A stretch of 64,000 nucleotides of DNA from Paenibacillus abyssi (GCF_014640295.1 NZ_BMGR01000015.1:62001-126000), one strand, 5' to 3'; numbered from the stretch's first letter, positions 24,294 to 34,302 are shown. Numbers and translations are program-made. Notes: generated by a model not told the origin, from the sequence alone.

Positions 24294-26093
24294 CTATCGC
24301 AATGCCACCATAGTCTGCGCTTTTTCGGGATGATCGGTAATGATGCCGTCGATGTCATATTTCAGCACCTCTCTGATGTTGCGCTCAATATTAACCGTCC
24401 ACACCCACACTTCCCGGTTGTTCCGGTGAGCGCGCTCTATGAACCGATCGGAGAGCATGCTTTGTTCAATCGTATAGAAATCAACGTCAAGGGCGGATAA
24501 ATTGCCTGCTGCCAAGTACAAAATCTGGCCGATTTTAATATCGTTATTCATACTTCTGATGATATTCAATACGTGATAATCGAAGGACTGAACATAACAA
24601 TCGGCTGTCATGTCATACGATTCGATGAGCGCTGCCACTTTCCTCGCTAATTCATCCTTTTCGCCATACGGCTTGATTTCAACAATCAGCTTGGTCTTTC
24701 CCTTGACCTCCTCAAGCACCTCGATCAGAGTCGGGATCGGTTCACCTTGAAAATCATCCGAAAAGTGGCTGCCGATCTCTAAGTCCGCAATCTCCGCGTA
24801 AGTTAAATCATGCACACTTGAATTAACGCCGGCGACTCTATTCAACGTATAATCGTGATTGAGGACGACAATGCCATCCTTTGTCATTTGAACATCAATT
24901 TCAACGGCATCCACGTTTTTGTTGATGGCTGACCAAATGCTGCTCATTGAGTTTTCCGGAGCATGATACAGATCGCCTCGATGGCCGGCCACGGACACAT
25001 TCCACTTCAAATAAACCAGATTGCTGTTAATCGAATGGTTCAATACGAATGTTCCTGCGAGATAAAGGATTAACGTTAATATAAGGTAAAACCTCTTTGT
25101 GCGTGTTTTAAAATACGTACTCGCTTTCAGTTCTAAAGCAGCGAAAAGCCTGCTCTTATATACCCTCAGTTGATCCTGAATCTGCACGCCCTGATCCTTC
25201 TGAAACTGATAAAACAGCCGGGTGATAAAGATCATATTCACAGGTATTAATAACAGCGTAAACACAAATGTGATCACGCTGGAGAAAGTAAGAAACAAAT
25301 CATTGATCACAAATTTAACAAATGGAATGTCCAGCAGTGAAAAAATAAAAGACAGGGCCGAAAGAACAGCAAAGCCCACTGAGAAAATAATAATGTTCAA
25401 CAAAATCAATTGCAGCAAGATTTTTATTTTATACGACTTCGTCAGAGCAAAACTGCTTTTGATCGCTTCTCTTGTTGATTTTCTTTCAATAATAATAAAA
25501 TGAAGCGCAAATATCCATCGGATGAACAGGTAGACAGCAGTCAAGAAAACAACCGCATATAAAGCAAGAAGCAGTTGTGATCCGTGAAGATGATTGGTAA
25601 TTAATATCGGAATATTAAAGCTGCCGAATAAACTCCCGAACAAAGGCGTATCAATGAACGGAATCAAAAATAAAAACAGCAGTATAAGCTGGATAAAACC
25701 AAAGCTTATCAGCTTCGGAATCGCTCGCAGCGTTGTCATGAGAGCATCAGCAATAAGAACCTCTTTGCCAAACACCTGCTTTTGCGCAATGATAAGAATG
25801 ACCCCGAACTCGATAAATAATACGATCACGCACACTAAACCGATCAAAGTCAGGCCAATGAGACCCTTATAACTCAAACCGATCTGATAGACATCGCTAT
25901 TCAGCAAGAAGTTCGTTCCCATTGCCCTTAACATGCGATTGAAAATAAACGCTATGATCGGAACAAATAAAAAGCTTGTAATTAGCATGTAGAATGCTTC
26001 GAACAACAAGAGCTTTCTATAGGTAAGGCTGAGATCGTCCATGAGATCGTCCATGCTGTTCTTGATTCGTGCTATCACCGTGTTCACCCACAC
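24294..26093 (-). CDS. Membrane-anchored glycerophosphodiester phosphodiesterase
   Basis: A 599-residue protein with an N-terminal region of about eight membrane helices (residues 25-350) and a C-terminal GDPD TIM barrel (about 365-595). The barrel has AGHRGDLYHAPENS (catalytic His and substrate Arg), VEIDVQMTKDGIVVLNHDYTLNRV (metal Glu/Asp and catalytic His) and LIVEIKPYG. It should cleave glycerophosphodiesters, from phospholipid or teichoic acid turnover, to glycerol 3-phosphate. The start is uncertain: the frame opens with GTG at 26093 without a clear binding site, and an internal GTG (26078) preceded by a GGGTG could be used instead. Confidence 0.88.
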   Translation of the reverse strand: MWVNTVIARIKNSMDDLMDDLSLTYRKLLLFEAFYMLITSFLFVPIIAFIFNRMLRAMGTNFLLNSDVYQIGLSYKGLIGLTLIGLVCVIVLFIEFGVILIIAQKQVFGKEVLIADALMTTLRAIPKLISFGFIQLILLFLFLIPFIDTPLFGSLFGSFNIPILITNHLHGSQLLLALYAVVFLTAVYLFIRWIFALHFIIIERKSTREAIKSSFALTKSYKIKILLQLILLNIIIFSVGFAVLSALSFIFSLLDIPFVKFVINDLFLTFSSVITFVFTLLLIPVNMIFITRLFYQFQKDQGVQIQDQLRVYKSRLFAALELKASTYFKTRTKRFYLILTLILYLAGTFVLNHSINSNLVYLKWNVSVAGHRGDLYHAPENSMSSIWSAINKNVDAVEIDVQMTKDGIVVLNHDYTLNRVAGVNSSVHDLTYAEIADLEIGSHFSDDFQGEPIPTLIEVLEEVKGKTKLIVEIKPYGEKDELARKVAALIESYDMTADCYVQSFDYHVLNIIRSMNNDIKIGQILYLAAGNLSALDVDFYTIEQSMLSDRFIERAHRNNREVWVWTVNIERNIREVLKYDIDGIITDHPEKAQTMVALR

Positions 26094-26153
26094 AATTCAG
26101 AATATCTACTATAATAACACGGGTGATTTAAACTGAGTAGCTGGCAGCGAAGT

Positions 26154-27149
26154 TTAATATTGGATAAGCGTACCTATCGTTTTGTTCGGCCTCTGGTAGT
26201 TTTCATACGCCTCGGCCGCTTGAAGAAGCGGATAGATATCGGTAATCAACGGCTTCAGGGAGATCCGTCCCTCTGCTAACAAGCGGATATATTCGCCGAT
26301 ATTTCTTCCCTCCGTCCAACGTACATACCCGACTGGATAGTCCTGGTTCTCTTTCTCATAATTTTCGTCATATCGGCCAGGGCCGCCTGCCCGTGAGATC
26401 AATATTTGGGCTTCCTTGCCGAACATAAGACCTCTGGAAAATTCCGTGGTCAGGTCGCCGACGATGACAATTTTCCCGCGATCCCGCAACCAGGAGAATG
26501 AGCAGTTAATGAGCTCTTCGCCTCTGCCGCTTGCGCAGAGGATAACGGCATCCGCCCCATGAGGCCCGCAAGCATCCGATAAGCTTTGTTCCAACTGTGC
26601 CTGGTCATTGTAGACATGCGCTAATCCCTGCTGCCTTAACATCGCCGTCCGTTCCGGATTCAGATCAATACCGGACGTCCGATAAGCTGCCGCATGGCTA
26701 ATCTGTGCAATCAGGTTTCCTAATATGCCCAGGCCCACGACAACTGCGGATTCCCCGAACCTGAGGTCAGCAATGCGAAGCGCATGAATCGCGATTGCGC
26801 CTAAGCCTGCAAAGGCCGCTTCCTGAGGGGATACATGGACGGGGACGACAGCGGTTAGATTGGATGGCACCAATAACCACTCCGCATGCTGTACGTATGG
26901 TGCGCCATAGCAAGCAACCCGCTGGCCGATCTCTACATCCATGACGCCTTCTCCGATTTGCTCTACGATTCCGGCTGCACTGTAGCCTAATAAGGCCTGC
27001 TCATGGGCTGCGCGTTTAACAAAACCGAGCTCCGTTCCGGGGCTGATTGCTGAATATTCAGTGCGAATAAGCACATGGCCGGGTAGCGGCTGAGGTTTAT
27101 TTAATTCCGCAATGACAATCTTTCCTGACTGGGCAGCAATGGCTTTCAT
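26154..27149 (-). CDS. MDR-family zinc-type alcohol dehydrogenase
   Basis: A 331-residue medium-chain dehydrogenase/reductase. The GroES-like N-terminal domain (about 1-125) includes HVLIRTEYSAISPGTELGF and GYSAAGIVEQIGEGV; the Rossmann domain has VVGLGILGNLIAQ. The usual catalytic Cys-His zinc pair (GHE motif) is not evident, as in sorbitol- or bacteriochlorophyllide-dehydrogenase-like members. GAGAGGG precedes the ATG. It is 46 bases downstream of the AraC regulator gene in the LplABC cluster, so it probably oxidises or reduces the imported sugar or a derivative. Confidence 0.85.
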   Translation of the reverse strand: MKAIAAQSGKIVIAELNKPQPLPGHVLIRTEYSAISPGTELGFVKRAAHEQALLGYSAAGIVEQIGEGVMDVEIGQRVACYGAPYVQHAEWLLVPSNLTAVVPVHVSPQEAAFAGLGAIAIHALRIADLRFGESAVVVGLGILGNLIAQISHAAAYRTSGIDLNPERTAMLRQQGLAHVYNDQAQLEQSLSDACGPHGADAVILCASGRGEELINCSFSWLRDRGKIVIVGDLTTEFSRGLMFGKEAQILISRAGGPGRYDENYEKENQDYPVGYVRWTEGRNIGEYIRLLAEGRISLKPLITDIYPLLQAAEAYENYQRPNKTIGTLIQY

Positions 27150-27195
27150 AATGATCCCTCTCGATACTTATAGTAGATTAGTGTTGTTAGATGAA

Positions 27196-29439
27196 CTAGC
27201 TTTTTCGATACTCGCTTGGGGATATGCCATAATACTTTTTAAAGGTGGTTGTAAAAGTCGAGGAGTTCAAATATCCGGTCTTCTCGCCGATTTCCGCGAC
27301 AGACATCTCTGTTTCCTTCAACAATTTTCTCGCGTGTGATAACCGTACCTTATTTAAATATTCTACATACCCGACCCCAAACGTTTTCTTGAAATAATTG
27401 GAGAAATACTTCGGCGTCGTCTCTAAGAGTGCCGCCATATGGTCAAGATACAAATTATTCATGTAATTTTTCTCGATATATTGAGCGATAAATGTCTGAT
27501 CCATTTTCGTTTTCGGCACTTGCTTGCCTTTTTCGCACACATACTTCGCGATGCGTATGAGTTCATCTTGAACGCTTCGATAATCCAAGGCATGCTTCAC
27601 TTTATTGATGAAAGCGGCCTCCATATCTTGAAATTGCTGCGTACTTGTCTCATTATTCGAGAGATGCTTAACCATATAATAAAACATCATTTTGGCAACG
27701 TCCATGAATTGGTGATAATGGATATCGCGTGAAGCATTCTCCTCCATAATTTCATCCACCAGCTTGATGCTTTGCGCTTCGTCAGCGTGAATAAGAGAGC
27801 TGGACAGCTTCTCGAATTGGTCGAACGGAAAATAAACTTTAACTGACCGGCGAATCGACTCAATGTCAAAGACCGGACCTTTCTCACTGATGTTTCTGTA
27901 CATCATTACATCTGTAACATCTTTATACGCTGATCGCCAATGATCCGTTTTGGACTCGTACACTCCGCTGACGGCAGCCCATATGAAGTAATTGTTCAAC
28001 AACATAATATCCGGCTTTTTCACCGTTTTTCGAAGCGCGGCGATAATACCGGTACGCTCAGATTTGTGATTTAAAGCGATGAGGACCAGGTACCGCAGAT
28101 TACCGGCATGGAAGGACACCGCATGCGGCCAATTTAATTTCACTTGATGCTCGAGCAGCTTTGAAACTTCCTGGGTGGAGAGTACGGCACGATCCTTTCC
28201 CCCGTTAGGCTGCAGGTGCAGGCTGACCATAAGAAAAAAGCGTTTTTCAAACAGATCGGCGAAATACTCCAACATCCGCTGTTCAAATTCTCTGGACATC
28301 GGACTCTCATCGATTGCATCCAAGATCATGCCTCTGCGCAATTCTCCATCGACAAACCCCATCTTTGATCGGTACGATTCATTCTCCTCTTGAATCTTGA
28401 CGATATCGCTTTGAATGCTTCGATAGTCGGCCCGACGGTTGTACCCTCCGCCAAGCAGCAAAACGATTTCCCTAACGGGTTTGTACAAATAGATACTTAG
28501 AAGAACCGATAATAGAATAGCCGATGCAATCGTAAAGTAAAGAATCGTCTGGTTTGCTTTCGTGACTGACTTGATATTCGCGAATTGATAGGGAACTTTA
28601 TCAATATAGGTAAAACCGTTATATTCTGATTTATACAAATTATACTCGTAATCATTCTGCTTCAGTGTCCGTTCTCTACCGTCATCAAGATAGAGTCCGC
28701 TTAACATTTCCACAAGATTCCAATTACTTTCCGTACTTAAGATCACGTTCCGGTTCTGATCGAGTACGATTAATGAGGAGCCCTGCATCATCGTTGACTG
28801 TCTGACATGCCTTAGCAGCTTTTGCAGGTCAATGATGATGAACACATTTTTATTGGATAGCTGGTTATTTCCGGCCACAACGATTAATTTCCTTCGTCGC
28901 TCCAGGTTATTTGTAAATCTTTCGACGTAATCCTCCGCGGGATAAATCCGCATGGCATGCGTTTGGCTCGACAATGACCTCCAATAAACCGAATTGTACA
29001 GACGATGGTGATATTTGTTATTAAAAAGCTCATTAAAATCAATCGTACCCGATTTTGTAATTGCCAGATCCGAATTGTCAAAGAAAACGATCACGTCTTC
29101 CATGTATTCATTCCCATTAGATGAATTAATAAGGGTAGCCAAGTCCCGCTGCATTTCATATACACTAGACATGTCAAGAGAGCCATTGTCCGTGGCTCCG
29201 TTGTAAGCAAGACTATGAACTGAATAAACAAGGTTGTTGATATCACGAAAAACATCATCAAAGGACTGCACAATATTGGTGACGACCAGCTTGTTGTTTT
29301 CTTTTACCTGTTCGTATATACCGTCGATGGAATTATTAAATACAATATAATTAGAAACAAACATCAACAGCACAACCAACAACAGGGCAAAAAAGATTTG
29401 CAGGAAGCTTTTGTTCGCCAACAATCGGATGAATTGCAA
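27196..29439 (-). CDS. Membrane-bound AraC-family regulator with extracellular sensor
   Basis: About 747 residues from a TTG at 29439, six to eight bases after GGGGAGGTGG. One membrane helix near the N-terminus (SFLQIFFALLLVVLLMFVSNYIVF) and a second near residue 310 (ILYFTIASAILLSVLLSIYLY) bracket an extracellular domain. The cytoplasmic part ends in an AraC double HTH (YLDHMAALLETTPKYFSNYFKK; SVAEIGEKTGYLNSSTFTTTFKKYYGISPSEYRK). There is no receiver domain. Such regulators sit beside LplABC-type importers in Paenibacillus and control them, so tandem CATCCGTTTT repeats at 33191-33210 are candidate sites. Confidence 0.88.
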   Translation of the reverse strand: MQFIRLLANKSFLQIFFALLLVVLLMFVSNYIVFNNSIDGIYEQVKENNKLVVTNIVQSFDDVFRDINNLVYSVHSLAYNGATDNGSLDMSSVYEMQRDLATLINSSNGNEYMEDVIVFFDNSDLAITKSGTIDFNELFNNKYHHRLYNSVYWRSLSSQTHAMRIYPAEDYVERFTNNLERRRKLIVVAGNNQLSNKNVFIIIDLQKLLRHVRQSTMMQGSSLIVLDQNRNVILSTESNWNLVEMLSGLYLDDGRERTLKQNDYEYNLYKSEYNGFTYIDKVPYQFANIKSVTKANQTILYFTIASAILLSVLLSIYLYKPVREIVLLLGGGYNRRADYRSIQSDIVKIQEENESYRSKMGFVDGELRRGMILDAIDESPMSREFEQRMLEYFADLFEKRFFLMVSLHLQPNGGKDRAVLSTQEVSKLLEHQVKLNWPHAVSFHAGNLRYLVLIALNHKSERTGIIAALRKTVKKPDIMLLNNYFIWAAVSGVYESKTDHWRSAYKDVTDVMMYRNISEKGPVFDIESIRRSVKVYFPFDQFEKLSSSLIHADEAQSIKLVDEIMEENASRDIHYHQFMDVAKMMFYYMVKHLSNNETSTQQFQDMEAAFINKVKHALDYRSVQDELIRIAKYVCEKGKQVPKTKMDQTFIAQYIEKNYMNNLYLDHMAALLETTPKYFSNYFKKTFGVGYVEYLNKVRLSHARKLLKETEMSVAEIGEKTGYLNSSTFTTTFKKYYGISPSEYRKS

Positions 29440-29512
29440 TATTTCCCACCTCCCCGCAACACTGGGGTATTTCAATCAAACACTTACTTCCATTATACAT
29501 GATTTGGAACAA

Positions 29513-30379
29513 TTATCCTTTCTCGGATCCGAGCATAACACCCTTAGCAAAATACTTCTGCGCAAACGGATAAATCATTAACACGGGAATCATCGTAATA
29601 AAAATCGTCGCGTTTTTCATCGCTTCAGGCGCAAGGGTCACCCGATCGACCAGGCTGTTCGTTTGCTCCGCCGTAGCAAATATGAGCATATCCCTCAATA
29701 CGACCTGCAGCGGATATTTGTTGACATCGTTCAAATAAATCATCGGGATGAAGAAGCTGTTCCAGTGGCCCATGAAGTAAAACAGGCCGATCGAGGCCAG
29801 TGCAGGCTTGGAAAGCGGAATGATGATGCTGAATAAAATGCGGTATTCCGAAGCGCCGTCAATGACTGCCGATTCACGCAAGGAATCGGACATGTTTTCA
29901 TAAAAGCTCTTCAAAATCAATAACTCGATCGTCCAGATCGCATTGGGAATGACAATCGCCCAGATCGTATCGATCATGCCGAGCTGCTGCACAATGAGAT
30001 ACGTCGGGATCATGCCCCCGTTAAAGAACATCGTCAGCACGATCGCAATCATAAAAAACTTCCGTCCGAAAAAGGTGACTCTCGATAACGGGTAAGCGGC
30101 GATCGCCGTCATCGCCAGATTGATAAATGTGCCTAGTCCGGTATATAGAATCGTATTGAGATAAGCCCGCGGCACCCGATCCTCGGACAGGATCTGCACA
30201 TATGCATCAATATTAAAGCCGAGCGGCCATAAAAACACTTTCCCCTGCACAATCGATGCCGTATCGCTGAACGAAATGGCAATGATGTACAGAACCGGAT
30301 AAACCGTGGCAATCGCAATGAACGTTAATAGGATCGTGTTAACGATGCTGAAAAGGGATAGCCTCTTCTCGCCTACCAT
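29513..30379 (-). CDS. ABC carbohydrate permease (LplC/YtcP-type)
   Basis: A 288-residue permease with six helices and the EAA loop DSLRESAVIDGASEYRILFSIIIPLSKP. MTMFFNGGMIPTYLIVQQLGMIDT is the typical LplC segment. The start overlaps the previous stop by seven bases and is preceded by GGAGGGAG, so translation is coupled. It partners with the permease at 30373 and the lipoprotein at 31428. Confidence 0.92.
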   Translation of the reverse strand: MVGEKRLSLFSIVNTILLTFIAIATVYPVLYIIAISFSDTASIVQGKVFLWPLGFNIDAYVQILSEDRVPRAYLNTILYTGLGTFINLAMTAIAAYPLSRVTFFGRKFFMIAIVLTMFFNGGMIPTYLIVQQLGMIDTIWAIVIPNAIWTIELLILKSFYENMSDSLRESAVIDGASEYRILFSIIIPLSKPALASIGLFYFMGHWNSFFIPMIYLNDVNKYPLQVVLRDMLIFATAEQTNSLVDRVTLAPEAMKNATIFITMIPVLMIYPFAQKYFAKGVMLGSEKG

Positions 30380-31332
30380 ATGCTTCTCCCTCCCATTTTC
30401 CGGCTTATCACATTCGTTAATGCGAGCATGATCAAAGCGATAACGGCTTCAAAAATACCGACCGCCGATGCATAGCTGTAGTTGGTTTCGAGCAGCCCTT
30501 TACGGTAAACATAGGTAGAGAAAACATCCGCCACTTCATAGGTCATCGGGTTGTATAACAGCAATATTTTCTCATAGCCGATCCGGAACATATTGCCCGC
30601 ATTAATAATAAACATGATCAGGATCGTAGGCATCAAGCTTGGCAGCGTAATATAACGCATCATATGCCATCGTCTGCAGCCGTCCACCCGGGCAGCCTCA
30701 TACAAGGTCGGATTAATTCCGGCAATGGCCGCTAGATAGATGATGGCTGCGTAACCCATCGTCGCCCAAATATCGGATGCGACATAAATTGTGCGAAACC
30801 ATTCCGGCGCAATCAGAAAATAGATTTTCTCAAAGCCGATCCAGGCAATGAATTGATTGATCAATCCCCGGTTCGGTGATAGAAAATCGATAACCATGCT
30901 GCTGATAATGACAACAGATAGAAATGCCGGCAGATAACTTAAGGTCTGAACCGTTTTCTTAAATTTAATGAACCGCACTTCATTCAACAAAATGGCAAAA
31001 ATGATCGGAAACGGGAAGCCCCACAGCAAGGAGTAGAATCCGAGCAATATCGTATTTTTGAACAGCAGCCAGAAGTCAGCGCTGTCGAAAAAATTGCGGA
31101 AATGCTTCAACCCAACCCAATTGCTGTCCAGAATGCCCCGAAATACGTTGTAATCCTTAAAAGCGATAATCATACCGTACAGCGGTCCGTAACGGAATAA
31201 AATATAAAATATAATACAAGGGATAAAAAGGATCAGAAGCTGGCGGTCCCGCTTGATATGGCGCCATATCTTGATCCACCTTGATGACTCGCTCTTTGTG
31301 ATCCGTGCCTGTTCCAGATTAGCCTGCTGCAA
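30373..31332 (-). CDS. ABC carbohydrate permease (LplB-type)
   Basis: About 319 residues from a TTG at 31332, which has AGGAGGG six bases upstream; the longer frame from 31386 has no binding site. It shows YILFRYGPLYGMIIAFKDYNVFRGI near the first helix and the EAA loop LYEAARVDGCRRWHMMRYITLPSLMP, both diagnostic for LplB/YteP permeases that import large oligosaccharides. Second gene of the importer operon. Confidence 0.92.
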   Translation of the reverse strand: MQQANLEQARITKSESSRWIKIWRHIKRDRQLLILFIPCIIFYILFRYGPLYGMIIAFKDYNVFRGILDSNWVGLKHFRNFFDSADFWLLFKNTILLGFYSLLWGFPFPIIFAILLNEVRFIKFKKTVQTLSYLPAFLSVVIISSMVIDFLSPNRGLINQFIAWIGFEKIYFLIAPEWFRTIYVASDIWATMGYAAIIYLAAIAGINPTLYEAARVDGCRRWHMMRYITLPSLMPTILIMFIINAGNMFRIGYEKILLLYNPMTYEVADVFSTYVYRKGLLETNYSYASAVGIFEAVIALIMLALTNVISRKMGGRSIW

Positions 31333-31427
31333 TCGGTTCCCTCCTCGCCTGTAGGAAAGCTCTAATCGGATATGGTAACGGTGCACCCGGATTAATCCGG
31401 GTACACCGTTTATCCTTCTTCCCTTGC

Positions 31428-33074
31428 TTATTGCCCGTCGAATCTGGCTTGGGCGTTCTTGTATACTTCAACGTACTTGTCCTCGCCCAATTTTTTCGCT
31501 TGGGCAAGCCATGCTTCCCACTCTGCATCGCCATGGTTTTTGTTCAAAATATATTTCGTGCTGAACTCAACACCCGCCTGATAAATCGCATTGTAGAGAT
31601 CCGCTTTAGCCGTGTTCTCTTCATTCGTAAATTTCAAGACCGGATCAAGCGGCTGTCTCTTATCCTTCATGTTATCCTGCGCTTCCTGTTCTTTCTCGGT
31701 GAAGTTAAAGTATACGCTGCGCTCATCGGCACGGAGATACATGCCCTCCAACCACAGTCCGTATTTCTCTTCCAGCAGTTTGATATCGACTTTTTCAGCG
31801 TCTGCAAGCTCTGGATAGGAGATGCTGCCGTCAGCTCCTTCCACGAACGATACGCCTTCTACACCCAGCATGACGAGTTCGGCGCCCGAAGGGCTGGAGA
31901 GATAATCAAGCAGCTTGAGTGCGGCTTCTTTCTTATCATTGTTGGTCACCGTCAGGCCAAACACAGATACTTGAGGCAGGCTCCGGATCGTATTGGTCGG
32001 GCCTACCGGATTGCCATAACGCAGGTCATATTCCGGAATTTCTGCTTTCACCTGGTTATGGAACGTATCCAGTACGCCGATCCAGTCGAATGTGACAAAT
32101 GAACGGTTGGCCGTCGTCATCTTCGATGTCCAGGAAGCGGCCGTATCGGTAATAAATTCCGGATCCAATAAACCTTCGTTGTAAAGCTTCTTCGCAAAAT
32201 CCAGCATTTCTTTATATTCCGGCTGCGTAAAGGTCAGGCCCCATGTCTTGTCGTTCTCGTCGTAGAACATCGGATAATCGGCCCCGACTACCCCCCAGCC
32301 GTAACCCCAGTCTCTGAAGAAGAACTCTTTTGTCTTCGAAGCGATCGGATAGGAATCCGGGTAGATCTCCTTCAGCTTTTTCATCGCTTCGTAGAACTCA
32401 TCGGTATTATTCCAGAGCGGAATGCCGTTTGCGTCAAATACGTCTTTACGGTACAGGAAGCCATGGTTGACCTCGCGGTTAACGCCGAAGATCGGCCAGT
32501 GATACATGTTCCCTTTATCATCGGAATACGATTTCATGACCCAATCGTTTTCTTCTGCATACAGCTTTTTGAAGTTTGGCAGCTGATCAATATATTCGTT
32601 AATCGGTGTTACCACATCTTGACTGCCCATGTCGTTAATTTCCGCAATCGTTAGGCCATGGAAAATATCCGGCAAATTACCTGAAGCCAAGACGACCTTT
32701 AACTTGTCTTTATACGTACTGGAAGGGTAGGCCTGAATATCCAGCTTGATTCCGGTTCTCTTCTCAATCTCTGTTGCAATCAGGCTTGTATTCAGATTTG
32801 TGTTTTCACTGACTAACATCCAGGATAAGGTCGTTGGTTCGTCAACCAGCGGCAGCTGCAGCCCGCCGGTGTCACCGTACTGCTCGCTCGTGTCCGCAGG
32901 CGGCGTTTCTTCTTTGGCATTCGTTCCATTTGTGCTTCCGCCTGAATTGACCGCCCCTGTGTTGCTGCCCCCGGTATCTGTGCTGTTGTTGCTGTTTCCA
33001 CCGCCGCTGCATGCAGCCAGTACGGAGAAAACAAGCGTAAACGTCAGGAGTAGATAAAGCCATTTTCGTTTCAT
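31428..33074 (-). CDS. ABC oligosaccharide-binding lipoprotein (LplA-type)
   Basis: About 548 residues from the ATG at 33074, which has GGGAGGAAAG upstream and begins a signal peptide ending in the lipobox FSVLAAC; the frame above it is not translated. A Gly/Asn/Ser/Thr linker follows. The mature protein is the large LplA/YtcQ-type solute-binding fold (LSWMLVSENTNLNTSLIATEIEKRTGI; WPIFGVNREVNHGFLYRKDVFDANGIP). These usually bind pectin-, xylan- or host-type oligosaccharides. Expression is probably controlled by the cre box inside its promoter. Confidence 0.9.
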   Translation of the reverse strand: MKRKWLYLLLTFTLVFSVLAACSGGGNSNNSTDTGGSNTGAVNSGGSTNGTNAKEETPPADTSEQYGDTGGLQLPLVDEPTTLSWMLVSENTNLNTSLIATEIEKRTGIKLDIQAYPSSTYKDKLKVVLASGNLPDIFHGLTIAEINDMGSQDVVTPINEYIDQLPNFKKLYAEENDWVMKSYSDDKGNMYHWPIFGVNREVNHGFLYRKDVFDANGIPLWNNTDEFYEAMKKLKEIYPDSYPIASKTKEFFFRDWGYGWGVVGADYPMFYDENDKTWGLTFTQPEYKEMLDFAKKLYNEGLLDPEFITDTAASWTSKMTTANRSFVTFDWIGVLDTFHNQVKAEIPEYDLRYGNPVGPTNTIRSLPQVSVFGLTVTNNDKKEAALKLLDYLSSPSGAELVMLGVEGVSFVEGADGSISYPELADAEKVDIKLLEEKYGLWLEGMYLRADERSVYFNFTEKEQEAQDNMKDKRQPLDPVLKFTNEENTAKADLYNAIYQAGVEFSTKYILNKNHGDAEWEAWLAQAKKLGEDKYVEVYKNAQARFDGQ

Positions 33075-33160
33075 TTTTCTTTCCTCCCTTTTCGTTTCGA
33101 GCTGCTCTGATCTGAGCAATCTCACCAATGGGGATGTTGGATTTCCATTGGCATACCCCA

Positions 33161-33210
33161 AATATAAAAGCGCTTTCATTTGTCGTAAACCATCCGTTTT
33201 CATCCGTTTT
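33161..33210 (-). promoter_or_regulatory. LplABC promoter with internal cre and tandem upstream repeats
   Basis: Minus-strand promoter TTTACG (33189-33184), 17-base spacer, TATATT (33166-33161). A cre box matching 14 of 15 consensus positions (ATGAAAGCGCTTTTA, 33179-33165) fills the spacer, so CcpA would block polymerase. Immediately upstream of the -35 lie two perfect tandem copies of CATCCGTTTT (plus strand, 33191-33200 and 33201-33210), a likely AraC-type activator site. Confidence 0.72.
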
Positions 33211-33340
33211 AAGTTTTTCACATCAAATTATGAAACGGCCTAAAAATCCTTTATTATCAAGGGTTCCCCATCTGTAGAAAATGCTAATGCGGTAGAAAAC
33301 GAACACATTGACATCGTTTTTTCTTCTTCGCACACAAACT

Positions 33341-33367
33341 TCCCCCTAACTCAAAGAGGCAGGGGGA
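33341..33367 (-). terminator. Weak hairpin after the TIM-barrel isomerase gene
   Basis: TCCCCCT and AGGGGGA (7-bp stem, 13-base loop) just after the stop at 33380 on the minus strand. It may separate the eight-gene operon from the LplABC transcript but is not strong. Confidence 0.4.
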
Positions 33368-33379
33368 TAGTTTGATTAA

Positions 33380-34243
33380 TTATACTTCGTTCCAAAGCTT
33401 CCGTACTTGGTTCAGTCCGATTCTGGAGCCTGTCAGGCAATCCTCCATGCCTTCAAATTCGATCGAGATATAACCATCATAACCGGATTGTTTAATCACG
33501 CGCAAAACTTCGCGCATGTTGATGTCGCCCTGTCCGGTAATTGCGCCTCGCAGGTAGTTGCCGCCGGCGGTTCTAAACCAGCCTTCCCCGGGATTCTGGC
33601 CCTCAGGCCGCAAATAGAAATCCTTCAAATGAATGATGGAGGCAAGCGGAAGATTCTTTTTCACGGATACAACCGGATTCTCGTCCACACACATAAAATT
33701 CCCGATATCCAAGGTCGTTTTAAAATTATCGCGGTCCACTTCGTTAACAAGGCGCTGCACCCGGTCAGCAGCCTGAATGTAATAGCCGTGATTTTCCACG
33801 CTTGTTGTAATGCCGTACTGCGATGCATAATCGGCAACATGCCGGCAGGCCTCCACCAAGCGAGGCAGATCAAGCTCGAACTGCCGAATTGTCGCTATTT
33901 CTATAGGTCTTGATGCCACATCGTGGCGCATGAGCTTTACACCCAGACGATTAGCGATATCAACTTGAGCCTTCACTTCCGCAATCTTGGCTGCAAATTC
34001 TTCATCACTGTCCGTTACAAAATTAGCGCCTATCGCATAATTCGAGATATCAATGCCCGCTTTCTGAGCCGCTTGCGTGATCTCATCGATTAATTCCGGA
34101 TTCTCTTGCAAATTAAAGCCCATCGGTACGATCTCAATATGCTCTCCTCCATGCTCCGCAATCCAATTAATCGCATCAGTAACAGTTAACTGGCCATCGC
34201 GAATCGCGCGGAACAAGCTATAGCTGCTTAACCCTAATTTCAA
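33380..34243 (-). CDS. Sugar phosphate isomerase/epimerase (xylose-isomerase-like TIM barrel)
   Basis: A 287-residue cytoplasmic TIM barrel of the AP-endonuclease-2 fold. Metal-binding positions appear in VENHGYYI (Glu), TLDIGNFMCVDEN (Asp), IIHLKDFYL (His) and YISIEFEGMED (Glu). A TTG start follows GGAGAGATC. It is the last gene of the eight-gene catabolic operon and is likely to isomerise or epimerise a sugar or inositol-type intermediate, as relatives paired with Gfo/Idh/MocA enzymes do. Substrate unknown. Confidence 0.85.
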   Translation of the reverse strand: MKLGLSSYSLFRAIRDGQLTVTDAINWIAEHGGEHIEIVPMGFNLQENPELIDEITQAAQKAGIDISNYAIGANFVTDSDEEFAAKIAEVKAQVDIANRLGVKLMRHDVASRPIEIATIRQFELDLPRLVEACRHVADYASQYGITTSVENHGYYIQAADRVQRLVNEVDRDNFKTTLDIGNFMCVDENPVVSVKKNLPLASIIHLKDFYLRPEGQNPGEGWFRTAGGNYLRGAITGQGDINMREVLRVIKQSGYDGYISIEFEGMEDCLTGSRIGLNQVRKLWNEV

Positions 34244-34302
34244 GCTGATCTCTCCTTTCTATGCTGAAACAAGCTTCTAACTCCATCGACTCTTTCCCTC
34301 CC

